46,352 nucleotides of DNA from Zoogloea sp041911615. Lineage in GTDB: Bacteria > Pseudomonadota > Gammaproteobacteria > Burkholderiales > Rhodocyclaceae. The stretch covers positions 1-46,352 of the forward strand of contig NZ_JAYROR010000045.1 in NCBI RefSeq assembly GCF_041911615.1, read 5' to 3'. A model generated the notes under the pieces. It was not told the origin of the DNA and made no database searches. It saw only the letters and a program-made list of their open reading frames with translations. Positions 1 to 8,206 of the stretch are shown here, piece by piece. Position numbers and translations under genes: made by a program. Position 1 is the stretch's first letter; the number at the start of each line of letters is the position of its first letter.

Positions 1-1163
1 CAGCCGAAGGCGCGCACCTCGACCCGCGCCAGCCGCGGGGCGTGCACGCCGTCGGGCGCGAAGAACGACGCCGCGCCAAAGTCGCCCAGCAGCGCCCGCC
101 CCTCGCCGCCGTGCAGGATGTTGTGGGCGTACAGGTCGCCGTGGAGGATGCCGCGCCCGTGCAGGTGGGCGGCCGCGGCGGCGATGGCGCGGGCGATCCG
201 CAGCACACCGGCCGGGGTGAAGCGTACCTCGGCGGTATAGACGTCGCGGGTGCACGAATCCAGACTCGGCGGGCCCGCAAGGGGACGGAAGGCCGGGTCG
301 ATCAGCGCCATCACCAGGCCGTCGGTGCCGTCCGGGTGGTCCGCCAGCCGACCCAGCACCGGGATCAGGTGCGGGTGGGCGCCGGCGCCGAGGCAGGCCG
401 CGAGTTCGTTGAGGGGCAGCCCGTCGCTGGTCACCGCGCCCTTGAAGAGCTTCACGGCCACGTCGCGGCGGACGCCGTCCGCCCGCCATTCGGCCCGATG
501 GATGACGCCCGATGCGCCCTCGCCGAGCACCCGTTCGAGGGCCACGTCGCGCCACGCCACCGGGCGGGCGCAGGCACGCTGCTGCCACGCGGCGTCGAGT
601 TCGGCGCAGAAGGGATTGCCGGCGTAGGCCAGCCAGGTGAGGCGCGGCAATGCCGGCAGCCAGTCGGGCAGCGCCTCCAGGCGGTTGGCCGAGATGCGCA
701 GCAGTTCGAGCCCGGTACAGGCGGCCATCTCGGGCGGCAGGCGGACCAGCCGGTTGCCGGCCAGGGCGAGCTTCTGCAGCCGGGCGCAGCGCCCGATGCG
801 CGCCGGCAGGGCCTCGATGCGGTTGTCGGTGAGGATCAGCCAGCGCAGCCCGGGCGGCAGCGACGCCTCCGGCACGCTGCGCAGCCGGCATGACTTGAAA
901 CCGATCATCTCGAGCCGCGGGCAGGCGCCCAGCACCGCGGGCAGCACTTCGAAGGGATTGCCCGAGCAGAACAGCACCCGCAGGCGGTGCAGGCGCGGCA
1001 GATCGTCCGGCAGCGCGGCGAGGCGGTTGCCCGAGAGATCGAGGATCTCCAGGGAATCGGCCAGCGCGAAAATCTCGCGCGGGAATTCGGTGAGCCCGGC
1101 GGCGAGCTTGAGGTGGCGCGCGCCGGCCAGGGCGCCCGAGCGGAGTTGTTCGAGGGTGTGCAT
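1..1163 (-). CDS. Leucine-rich-repeat Ser/Thr protein kinase (C-terminus off the window)
   Basis: Translating the minus strand from the ATG at 1163 gives an open frame that runs off the left edge. Residues ~1-205 are leucine-rich repeats with LxxLxLxxNxLxxLP periodicity (for example LEILDLSGNRLAALP). From ~215 a protein kinase domain follows: glycine loop GEGASG, VAVK lysine near residue 236, catalytic loop HGDLYAHN near 340 and the magnesium-binding GDFG near 358. All the key catalytic residues are present, so it should be an active kinase in which the LRR part binds a partner. The Asp-Leu-Tyr form of the catalytic loop departs from the usual HRDLKxxN. There is no signal peptide, so it is probably cytoplasmic. 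LRR-kinase fusions of this type are known in beta- and gammaproteobacteria, but their substrates are not. Antisense frames here are shadows. Confidence 0.85.
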   Translation of the reverse strand, partial: MHTLEQLRSGALAGARHLKLAAGLTEFPREIFALADSLEILDLSGNRLAALPDDLPRLHRLRVLFCSGNPFEVLPAVLGACPRLEMIGFKSCRLRSVPEASLPPGLRWLILTDNRIEALPARIGRCARLQKLALAGNRLVRLPPEMAACTGLELLRISANRLEALPDWLPALPRLTWLAYAGNPFCAELDAAWQQRACARPVAWRDVALERVLGEGASGVIHRAEWRADGVRRDVAVKLFKGAVTSDGLPLNELAACLGAGAHPHLIPVLGRLADHPDGTDGLVMALIDPAFRPLAGPPSLDSCTRDVYTAEVRFTPAGVLRIARAIAAAAAHLHGRGILHGDLYAHNILHGGEGRALLGDFGAASFFAPDGVHAPRLARVEVRAFG

Positions 1164-1259
1164 CGCGACGAGCCTTGCGGAAGATGGCCGATTCTAGCCG
1201 GCGCGCATGTTTCGCCTTGCCGACAAAGTCCTCATCCGATGCCCCGTGGGACGCCCGGA

Positions 1260-2024
1260 CTACCCGATCCGGTTACGGGCGCGCAATTCGCGCTCCTCGA
1301 GCTGGGCGCGGGCCAGCATGCTTTCCTGGACGAAGGCGATGTGGCGGCGTACCGCCATCTGCGCGGCCAGCGGATCGCAGCCCTGCACGGCATCCCAGAT
1401 GGCGCGGTGCTGGTCGCGCAGTTCGAGCCAGTCGTCGTCGCGACGGCGCAGGTGGCGCAGGTTGCGGTCGATGTGATCGTGGGTGACGCGGAACAGGCTG
1501 GCGGTGAGGTGACCGAACATCACATTGTGGGCCGCCTCGGCGATCGCCTGATGAAAGGCCAGGTCGGCCTTCACCTGCTCCTCGAAGACGCTGGCCGACG
1601 GCCCCTCGGCGAACAGCCCCTCGACCCGCGCATACGCCTCGCCGATGCGCTGCAGATCGATGTCGGTGGCACGGCTGGCGGCCAGGCTGGCGGCTTCGGA
1701 TTCGAGCATCCCGCGAAACTCCAGCAGATCGGCCTGCACGTTGGGGTGCTGTCGCAGCATCTCGCCCCAGGGGTCGGTGAAGCCCGCGTCGAGGCGATCG
1801 GTGACAAAGGTGCCGCCGCCCTGGCGGCTGTGCAGCAGGCCCTTGGACACCAGCTTCTGGATCGCCTCGCGCAGCGACGGGCGCGACACGCCCAGCTCGG
1901 CGGCCAGTTCGCGCTCGGGCTGCAGGCGGTCGCCCGGTTTGAGCGCCCCTTCGAGGATGCGCCGTTCGAGCTCGTGGGCGATGGTGTCGGAGAGGCGCTG
2001 GACGGCGATTTTTCCGATGGTCAT
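1260..2024 (-). CDS. GntR/FCD-family transcriptional repressor of lactate genes (LldR/PdhR-like)
   Basis: A 254-residue regulator. The winged helix-turn-helix of the GntR family is at residues ~10-75 (SDTIAHELERRILEGALKPG, then a recognition-helix region RPSLREAIQKL), followed by an all-helical FCD ligand domain (residues ~100-235). The ATG at 2024 is preferred over a GTG nine codons upstream, because a GGGG-type ribosome site lies just before it and the protein then starts MTIGKIAVQRLSD as relatives do. It is divergent from the lactate operon, and two TTGGT-N3-ACCAA palindromes in the shared region are its likely operators. By analogy with LldR it should release DNA when lactate binds. PdhR-type pyruvate sensing is the alternative. 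Confidence 0.88.
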   Translation of the reverse strand: MTIGKIAVQRLSDTIAHELERRILEGALKPGDRLQPERELAAELGVSRPSLREAIQKLVSKGLLHSRQGGGTFVTDRLDAGFTDPWGEMLRQHPNVQADLLEFRGMLESEAASLAASRATDIDLQRIGEAYARVEGLFAEGPSASVFEEQVKADLAFHQAIAEAAHNVMFGHLTASLFRVTHDHIDRNLRHLRRRDDDWLELRDQHRAIWDAVQGCDPLAAQMAVRRHIAFVQESMLARAQLEERELRARNRIG

Positions 2025-2036
2025 GGTAGCCCCTGA

Positions 2037-2053
2037 AATTGGTCTGACCAAAA
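2037..2053. promoter_or_regulatory. GntR/FCD operator 1 (autoregulatory)
   Basis: AATTGGT-CTG-ACCAAAA: a 7-bp half-site repeated in inverted orientation (one mismatch) across a 3-nt spacer. This matches the FadR/LldR/PdhR-type consensus TNGTNNNACNA. It lies 13-29 bp before the regulator's start codon, where bound protein would block its own transcription. Confidence 0.75.
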
Positions 2054-2155
2054 TACTACCCGACGAACTTGACGGACCTCAAGACGAAACGCCGCAAAAG
2101 CTCCGCGTTTACCCTTAGAAACTCAAAAAATCAGAGGTTTGACTCTTTTAGAGGA

Positions 2156-2184
2156 TTGACTTGACGATGGGAGCCGGGTAAATT
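2156..2184 (+). promoter_or_regulatory. Sigma-70 type promoter of the lactate operon
   Basis: TTGACT (2156-2161), a 17-nt spacer and TAAATT (2179-2184) form a good housekeeping promoter pointing into lutA. The expected start near 2191 is just upstream of operator 2, so a repressor bound there would stop RNA polymerase at the start site. Confidence 0.6.
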
Positions 2185-2199
2185 TTTCCTCAGCCGATC

Positions 2200-2216
2200 A
2201 ATTGGTCTTACCAATT
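2200..2216. promoter_or_regulatory. GntR/FCD operator 2 (lactate operon)
   Basis: AATTGGTCTTACCAATT is a perfect 7+3+7 palindrome and nearly identical to operator 1 at 2037. It lies immediately downstream of the predicted transcription start of lutA. This is the classic position for repression of the lactate genes by the adjacent GntR/FCD regulator. Confidence 0.8.
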
Positions 2217-2302
2217 TACCGGAAATACCCAGAATCATCTGGCCAATGGCCGCGACGACGGATCAGAATTCCGTCTCCAAGCGGCAGGACTGGAGGAGAC
2301 GA

Positions 2303-3115
2303 ATGAGCACCATCTCGACCGGCACCGGACACGGCGCCCGAACCTACCCCCTGCGCCCGCAGGCGGTCTATTTCTACGCCACCTGCCTGGTGGACATGTT
2401 CGTGCCCGAGGCGGGCATGGATGCCATCACCCTGCTCGAACGCGAAGGCGTGCGGGTGATCTTCCCGGACAACCAGACCTGCTGCGGCCAGCCGGCCTTC
2501 ACCAGCGGTTTCCCGGCCGAAGCGCGGGACGTGGTGGCCGCCCAGCTCGACCTGTTTCCCGAGGACTACCCCATCGTGGTGCCCTCCGGCTCCTGCGCGG
2601 GCATGATCCGCTGGCACTGGGAGAAAGCCGTCGGCGACGACGCCGGCCTCAAGGCCCGGGCCGCCGCCATCGGCGCGCGCACCTACGAGCTGGCCGAGTT
2701 CCTGGTGCATGTGCTCGACTTCAAGCGGCCCGATCAGGGTGCCCCGACCACCGTCGCGCTGCACACCTCGTGTTCGGCCCGCCGCGAGATGGGCACCCTG
2801 CTGGTCGGCCGCGAGCTGCTGGCGCGCCTGGGCAACGTCACCCTCGCGGTGCAGGACCACGAATCGGAATGCTGCGGCTTCGGCGGCACCTTCTCGCTCA
2901 AGCACCCGGACATTTCCACCGCGATGGTCACCGACAAGGTGGCCTCCATCAAGGCCACCGGCGCCAAGCAGATGGTCACCGCCGACTGCGGCTGCATGCT
3001 CAACATCACCAAGCGCGCCGCGCTGCAGGACCAGGAAGCCGGCCGCGCCACGCCGTCGCTGCCGGGCGAGCACCTCGCCACCTTCCTGCTGCGCCGCACC
3101 GGAGGAAAAGTCTGA
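2303..3115 (+). CDS. lldE: L-lactate utilisation protein LutA/LldE (CCG-domain Fe-S subunit)
   Basis: A 270-residue cytoplasmic subunit of the LutABC (LldEFG) complex, which oxidises L-lactate to pyruvate. Two cysteine-rich CCG domains are visible: CCGQ at residues 60-61 and ECCGFGG at 190-191. These ligate an iron-sulfur centre in heterodisulfide-reductase-like proteins. The start at 2303 is chosen because a GGAGGAG ribosome site lies 5-6 nt ahead; an in-frame ATG at 2246 lacks one and would sit close to the operator. It is the first gene of the operon, and its stop overlaps the lutC start (TGATG). Length and motifs are normal for the family. Confidence 0.93.
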   Translation: MSTISTGTGHGARTYPLRPQAVYFYATCLVDMFVPEAGMDAITLLEREGVRVIFPDNQTCCGQPAFTSGFPAEARDVVAAQLDLFPEDYPIVVPSGSCAGMIRWHWEKAVGDDAGLKARAAAIGARTYELAEFLVHVLDFKRPDQGAPTTVALHTSCSARREMGTLLVGRELLARLGNVTLAVQDHESECCGFGGTFSLKHPDISTAMVTDKVASIKATGAKQMVTADCGCMLNITKRAALQDQEAGRATPSLPGEHLATFLLRRTGGKV

Positions 3116-3789
3116 TGAGCGCCCGCGACCGCATCCTCGCCAAGCTGCGCGGCGCCCAGCCCGCGGCGGCAAACCCGCTGCCCAGCCTCGACGAACACTA
3201 CGCGCCCCGCGCCCGCGGCGAATCCGTCGCCCAGCGCGCCGCCCGCTTCAAGGCCGGCATCGAGGCCTTCCACGCCGAAGTGCATCTCGCCACCGACGCC
3301 GACTGGCCCGCGCTGCTGGCCCGGCTGTGCGTCGAAAAGGCCGTCGGCACCCTGCTCTACGGCGACGCCACGCCCGCCGGCCGCCGCCTGGATGCCGCCA
3401 CCTTTTCCGGCACCACGCTCCGCCCGTGGGCTGGCCAGGTCGAGGACATCAAGGCAGACCTCTTCCACCGCGTCGGCGCCGGCTTCACCCAGGCCCGCGG
3501 CGCCATCGCCGAAACCGGCAGCCTGATCCTGTGGCCGTCCGACGCCGAGCCGCGCACCCTGTCGCTGGTGCCACCGGTGCACTTTGCGCTGCTCGACGCG
3601 CGCACCATCCAGCCCACCTTCTTCGACGCGATCCGCTTTGAGGACTGGTCCGCCGACATGCCCACCAACGCGCTCTTGATCTCCGGCCCGTCCAAGACCG
3701 CCGACATCCAGCAGACCCTGGCCTACGGCGCCCACGGCCCGAAGGAGCTGATCGTGATCGTCACCCACGCCGAAGGAGCGCCGCAATGA
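3115..3789 (+). CDS. lldG: Lactate utilisation protein LutC/LldG (LUD domain)
   Basis: A 224-residue LUD-domain protein, the third component of the LutABC L-lactate oxidation complex. It starts at the ATG that overlaps the lutA stop codon and has GGAGG ten bases before it. The C-terminal block GPSKTADIQQTLAYGAHGPK is a recognisable signature of the family. Its stop overlaps the next start (ATGA), so the three genes are translationally coupled. The gene order A-C-B differs from the A-B-C order of Bacillus but is common in betaproteobacteria. The exact catalytic role of LutC within the complex is not established. Confidence 0.9.
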   Translation: MSARDRILAKLRGAQPAAANPLPSLDEHYAPRARGESVAQRAARFKAGIEAFHAEVHLATDADWPALLARLCVEKAVGTLLYGDATPAGRRLDAATFSGTTLRPWAGQVEDIKADLFHRVGAGFTQARGAIAETGSLILWPSDAEPRTLSLVPPVHFALLDARTIQPTFFDAIRFEDWSADMPTNALLISGPSKTADIQQTLAYGAHGPKELIVIVTHAEGAPQ

Positions 3790-5240
3790 GCACCACCCAC
3801 GTCAGCGCCGCCACCGAAAAGCCGATCGCCTTCGTCTCCGCCAAGCAGCTTCGGGAGCGGATGCACGACGCGGTGAACGACGCCCACCTGCGCAGCAGCT
3901 TCCGCGGCGCGATGGACTTCCTGATGGCCAAGCGGGCCGCCCAGTTCCCCGACGAAGGCGAGCTCGACTCGCTGCGCAGCCTCTCCGAAAGCATCCGCCA
4001 GTACAGCCTGTCGAAGCTGCCGGACCTGCTGGAGCAGCTCGAAGCCAAGCTCACCGCCAACGGCGTGAAGGTGCACTGGGCCGAAACGCCCGAAGAAGCC
4101 AATGCCATCATGCTCGGCATCGCCAAGCAGCATCAGGCCAAGCTGATCGTCAAGGGCAAGTCGATGGTGAGCGAGGAGATCGAGTTCAACCACGCCATGG
4201 AAGCCGCCGGCGTGGGCGCCCTCGAATCCGACATGGGCGAATACATCGTCCAGCTCGCCGGCGAGAAGCCGTCGCACATCATCATGCCGGCGATCCACCA
4301 GACCAAGCAGCAGATCGCCAAGCTGTTCGCCGAGCACATCCCCGGCGTGAGCTACACCGACAACGTGGACGCGCTGATCCAGATCGGCCGCCGCGTGCTG
4401 CGCGAGAAGTTCGAGATCGCCGACATCGGCCTGTCCGGCGTCAACTTCGCGGTGGCCGAGACCGGCACCTTGTGCCTCGTCGAGAACGAAGGCAACGGCC
4501 GCATGTGCACCACCGTGCCCAAGGTCCATATCGCCATCACCGGCATCGAGAAGGTCGTCGAGAAGCTGGAGCACGTCGCCCCGCTGTTCTCCATCCTGAC
4601 CCGCTCGGCCACCGGCCAGGCGGTGTCCACCTACTTCAACATGATCTCCGGGCCGCGCAAGCCCCACGAGAAGGACGGCCCCGAGGAGGTGCACCTCGTA
4701 CTCCTCGACAACGGCCGCTCCCAGGCCTACGCCGACGAGCAGCTGCGCAAGACGCTACAGTGCATCCGCTGCGGCGCCTGCATGAACCACTGCCCGGTGT
4801 ACACCCGCATCGGCGGCCACGCCTACGGCACCACCTACCCCGGCCCCATCGGCAAGATCGTCTCGCCGCACATGATGGGCCTCGAGCAGACCCACCTGCT
4901 GCCCACCGCGTCGAGCCTGTGCGGCGCCTGCGGCGAAGTCTGCCCGGTGAAGATCCCGATCCCCGAGCTGCTGATCCGCCTGCGCGGCGAAGCCAACAGC
5001 GAACCCCACGCCAACCCGGCGATGGTCGGCCAGGGCGCCGGCTTCGACCGCCTCACCACCTTCGTCTGGCGGATGTGGGCGCGGGTCTACGGCCGGCCGG
5101 GCAGCTACCGGGCCTTCAGCTGGCTGGCCACCCGCCTGCGCTTCCTCACCCCGAGGAAGCAGTCCGGCTGGACCGCCGCGCGCCTGCCGCTGCAGCCCGC
5201 CCCGCGCCGGCTCAGAGACATGCTGCGCGACCGCAGATAG
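3786..5240 (+). CDS. lldF: L-lactate utilisation protein LutB/LldF (ferredoxin-type iron-sulfur subunit)
   Basis: A 484-residue subunit of the L-lactate oxidation complex. The N-terminal ~300 residues form a LUD domain (the segment around GVNFAVAETGTL is typical). Two 4Fe-4S motifs follow: C326-x2-C329-x2-C332-x3-C336P and C379-x2-C382-x3-C386P. The subunit would pass electrons from lactate oxidation toward quinone. Its start overlaps the lutC stop by ATGA. An 84-nt gap then separates it from the D-lactate dehydrogenase, presumably in the same transcript. Length is normal for the family. Confidence 0.93.
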   Translation: MSTTHVSAATEKPIAFVSAKQLRERMHDAVNDAHLRSSFRGAMDFLMAKRAAQFPDEGELDSLRSLSESIRQYSLSKLPDLLEQLEAKLTANGVKVHWAETPEEANAIMLGIAKQHQAKLIVKGKSMVSEEIEFNHAMEAAGVGALESDMGEYIVQLAGEKPSHIIMPAIHQTKQQIAKLFAEHIPGVSYTDNVDALIQIGRRVLREKFEIADIGLSGVNFAVAETGTLCLVENEGNGRMCTTVPKVHIAITGIEKVVEKLEHVAPLFSILTRSATGQAVSTYFNMISGPRKPHEKDGPEEVHLVLLDNGRSQAYADEQLRKTLQCIRCGACMNHCPVYTRIGGHAYGTTYPGPIGKIVSPHMMGLEQTHLLPTASSLCGACGEVCPVKIPIPELLIRLRGEANSEPHANPAMVGQGAGFDRLTTFVWRMWARVYGRPGSYRAFSWLATRLRFLTPRKQSGWTAARLPLQPAPRRLRDMLRDRR

Positions 5241-5324
5241 CGGCCGCGTAACGCCTCCGGGCGGCCACCGCGCCGCCCCGCCAACCCCCAGCATCCAATC
5301 CAATCCCTGACGGGAGTAACCCCT

Positions 5325-8099
5325 GTGTCCGCGCTCATCGACGCCCTGCGCCAACGGCTGCCCGCCGATCGCGTCATCATCGACGAACTGCGCCGCCTTG
5401 CCTACGGCACCGACGGCAGCTTCTACCGCCTGATCCCCGAAGTCGTCGCCGTGGCGAACGACGAAGCGGAAGTGCGCGACGTGATCGACCTGGCCCGCCG
5501 GCACGGCCGCCCGGTCACCTTCCGCGCGGCCGGCACCAGCCTGTGCGGCCAGGCCGTCACCGACGGGGTGCTGGTGCTGCTGGGCGAGGGCCTCGCCACC
5601 TGCCGCATCGCCCCGGACGGCGCCACCGTCAGCGTCGGCCCGGCCATCGTCGGCGCCGAGGTGAACCGCCGCCTCGCCCCCCTGGGCCGCAAGATCGGGC
5701 CCGACCCGGCCTCCATCAACGCCGCCAAGATCGGCGGGATCGCCGCCAACAACAGCTCCGGCATGTGCTGCGGCACCGCCCAGAACAGCTACCGCACCCT
5801 CGCCAGCCTGCGCGTGATGCTGGCCGACGGCACCGTGCTCGACACCGCCGATGCCGCCAGCGTCGCCGCCTTCCGGGCGCACCACGCCAGCCTGCTCGAC
5901 GGCCTCGCCCGCCTCGCCGACGCGGTGCGCGGCGACGTGGCCCTCGCCGAGCGCATCCGCACCAAGTACAAGATCAAGAACACCACCGGCTACAGCCTCA
6001 ACGCGCTGGTGGATTTCACCGACCCGATCGACATCCTCGCCCACCTGATGATCGGCTCGGAAGGCACCCTCGGCTTCATCGCCGAGGTCACCTACCACAC
6101 CGTGCCCGAGTACGCCCACAAGGCCAGCGCGCTGGTGTTCTTCCCGGACATGGAGAGCGCCTGCCGCGCGGTGGTCGGCCTCAAGCAGCAGCCGGTGGAC
6201 GCGGTCGAACTGCTCGACCGCGCCTCGCTGCGCGCCGTGGCCGACAAGCCGGGCATGCCACCGCTGCTCAAGACCCTCGCCGACGGCGCCACCGCGCTGC
6301 TCATCGAAACCCGCGCCCCCGACGCCCCGCAGCTCGCGGCCCGCATCGCCGCGGTGCTGGCCGAACTGAACCGCCACCCGCTCATCGAGGCGCCCGCCTT
6401 CACCACCGACCCGACCGAGATCGAGCGCCTGTGGAACGTGCGCAAGGGCACCTTCCCGGCCGTGGGCGCGGTGAGGAAGCCCGGCACCACGGTCATCATC
6501 GAGGACGTCGCGGTGGCCGTGCCGATGCTCGCCGCCGCCTGCCTCGACCTGCAGAAGCTGTTCGCCAAGCACGGCTACTTCGAGGCGATCATCTTCGGCC
6601 ATGCGCTGGAGGGGAACGTCCATTTCGTGTTCACCCAGGATTTCGGCATCGAATCCGAAGTCGCCCGCTACGCCGCCTTCATGGACGACGTGTGCGCGAT
6701 GCTGGTGGAGAAGTACGACGGCTCACTCAAGGCCGAGCACGGCACCGGCCGCAACATGGCGCCCTTCGTCGAGCTGGAATGGGGCACCCAGGCCTACGGG
6801 CTGATGAAGGAGATCAAGCAGCTCTTCGACCCCGAAGGCCTGCTCAACCCGGGCGTCATCATCAACGACGACCCGGCCGCGCACCTCAAGCACCTCAAGC
6901 CGATGCCCGCCGCCGGCCAGCTCTACGCGCCGGTGGACCGCTGCATCGAGTGCGGCTTCTGCGAACCGCAATGCCCGTCCCACGGCCTCACCCTGTTGCC
7001 GCGCCAGCGCATCGTCGGCTGGCGCGAGCTGTCCCGCCGCGACGCTGCTGGCGAGGCCCCCGGCCAGCTCGGCGAGGACTACCTTTACATGGGCCTCGAC
7101 ACTTGCGCCACCTGCGGCCTGTGCGCCACCGCCTGCCCGGTGGGCATCGAGACCGGCGCGCTGACCCGCGCGGTGCGCGGCGAGCAGCTCTCCGGCGTCG
7201 CGCGCAGCCTCGGCAGCCTGGCCGCCAAGCACTTCGGCGCCACCCAGGCGCTGGCCCGCACCGCCCTCAAGGCCGGCCACCTGGCCGAGGCAGTGATCGG
7301 GCCCAAGGCCCTGTCGCGCCTCACCGGCGGCGCCTGGAAGGAAGGCATGCCCAGGCCGCAGCCCCTGGGCCGCGCCACCCGCAGCCAGGGCGACAAAGTC
7401 GTCTACTTTCCCACCTGTGCCGGCCGCATGTTCGGCGCCGACACGCCGGAACATGCCCTGTCGGCCACCGTCATCCGGGTGCTGGAGTGCGCCGGCTACG
7501 CCCCGGTCGTCCCCGAAGGCGTCGATGCGCTGTGCTGCGGCCAGTCCTTCGCCAGCAAGGGCATGGCCGCCGAGGCCGACGCCAAGTCGGCCCAGCTTGA
7601 AGCCGTGCTCCGCAAGGCCAGCGACAACGGCAAGTACCCCATCGTGCTCGACGCCAGCGCCTGCAGCCTGCGCATGAAGACCTATCTCACCGAACGCCTG
7701 CCGGTGTTCGATCTGGTGGAGTTCGCCCACGACGCCCTGCTGCCGCGCCTGATGCTCCAGAAGAAGTCCGACCCGGTGCTGATCCACCTCAACTGCTCGG
7801 CGCGCCGCATGGGCTTCGAGGGCAAGTTTAAGCAGCTCGCCGCCGCCTGCGCCGAGCAGCCGGTGCTGCCGCCCGAAGTGAAGTGCTGCGGCTTCGGCGG
7901 CGACCGGGGCTTCGTGGTGCCGGAGCTCAACGCGCACGCCCTGCGCAAGCTGGAGGTGCCGGCCGGCTGCTGCGGCGGCTATTCGAGCAACCAGACCTGC
8001 GAGATCGGCCTCACCAACGCCACCGGCCTGCCCTACCGCTCGATCGTGCATCTGCTCGACGAGTGCAGCGCCGAAGCGGCGCGCATCGCGACCTGTTAG
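5325..8099 (+). CDS. FAD/iron-sulfur D-lactate dehydrogenase (Dld-II / GlcD-GlcF fusion type)
   Basis: A 924-residue protein that joins a flavoprotein to an iron-sulfur subunit. Residues ~25-215 form a PCMH-type FAD-binding domain (RAAGTSLCGQAVTDGV, then an Ala-Ala-Asn-Asn-Ser-Ser-Gly block). Residues ~220-500 form the FAD-oxidase C-terminal domain, ending at a KAEHGTGRNMAPF motif. Two 4Fe-4S motifs start at C540 and C594, and two CCG domains follow (CCGQSFASKG and CCGFGGDRG). The architecture and size match Shewanella Dld-II, a quinone-linked D-lactate dehydrogenase. It starts at GTG 5325 behind a GGGAG site. Beside lutACB and lldP it would handle the D isomer; glycolate or another 2-hydroxyacid is a less likely substrate. 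Confidence 0.88.
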   Translation: MSALIDALRQRLPADRVIIDELRRLAYGTDGSFYRLIPEVVAVANDEAEVRDVIDLARRHGRPVTFRAAGTSLCGQAVTDGVLVLLGEGLATCRIAPDGATVSVGPAIVGAEVNRRLAPLGRKIGPDPASINAAKIGGIAANNSSGMCCGTAQNSYRTLASLRVMLADGTVLDTADAASVAAFRAHHASLLDGLARLADAVRGDVALAERIRTKYKIKNTTGYSLNALVDFTDPIDILAHLMIGSEGTLGFIAEVTYHTVPEYAHKASALVFFPDMESACRAVVGLKQQPVDAVELLDRASLRAVADKPGMPPLLKTLADGATALLIETRAPDAPQLAARIAAVLAELNRHPLIEAPAFTTDPTEIERLWNVRKGTFPAVGAVRKPGTTVIIEDVAVAVPMLAAACLDLQKLFAKHGYFEAIIFGHALEGNVHFVFTQDFGIESEVARYAAFMDDVCAMLVEKYDGSLKAEHGTGRNMAPFVELEWGTQAYGLMKEIKQLFDPEGLLNPGVIINDDPAAHLKHLKPMPAAGQLYAPVDRCIECGFCEPQCPSHGLTLLPRQRIVGWRELSRRDAAGEAPGQLGEDYLYMGLDTCATCGLCATACPVGIETGALTRAVRGEQLSGVARSLGSLAAKHFGATQALARTALKAGHLAEAVIGPKALSRLTGGAWKEGMPRPQPLGRATRSQGDKVVYFPTCAGRMFGADTPEHALSATVIRVLECAGYAPVVPEGVDALCCGQSFASKGMAAEADAKSAQLEAVLRKASDNGKYPIVLDASACSLRMKTYLTERLPVFDLVEFAHDALLPRLMLQKKSDPVLIHLNCSARRMGFEGKFKQLAAACAEQPVLPPEVKCCGFGGDRGFVVPELNAHALRKLEVPAGCCGGYSSNQTCEIGLTNATGLPYRSIVHLLDECSAEAARIATC

Positions 8100-8102
8100 C
8101 CC

Positions 8103-8133
8103 CCGCGGGGGCGGGCACCCCCCGCCCCCGCGG
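8103..8133 (+). terminator. Strong GC hairpin between dehydrogenase and permease (attenuator or mRNA stabiliser)
   Basis: A perfect 13-bp stem (8103-8115 with 8121-8133) and 5-nt loop sit 3 nt after the dehydrogenase stop codon. There is no T-tract, so full termination is unlikely. A processing or partial-termination role between two genes of the same pathway is more plausible. Confidence 0.55.
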
Positions 8134-8206
8134 ACATCCGCCGGCCCGACCGGCACAAAAAGCCTCATCAAAGACCACACCCGCATTCTCAAAGGAGGAA
8201 TACCGA

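Noticed and set aside
42..1197. Plus-strand open frames over the LRR kinase
   Set aside because: They are antisense to a frame with clear LRR and kinase motifs; their translations are low-complexity Arg/Ala/Gly text.
2133..2146. Third palindrome (AGAGGTTTGACTCT) near the lactate operators
   Set aside because: Does not match the TTGGT-N3-ACCAA pattern of the other two sites.
4755..6623. 622-residue minus-strand open frame
   Set aside because: Antisense to lutB and the D-lactate dehydrogenase, both with intact cofactor motifs; the GC-rich third-position pattern explains the length.
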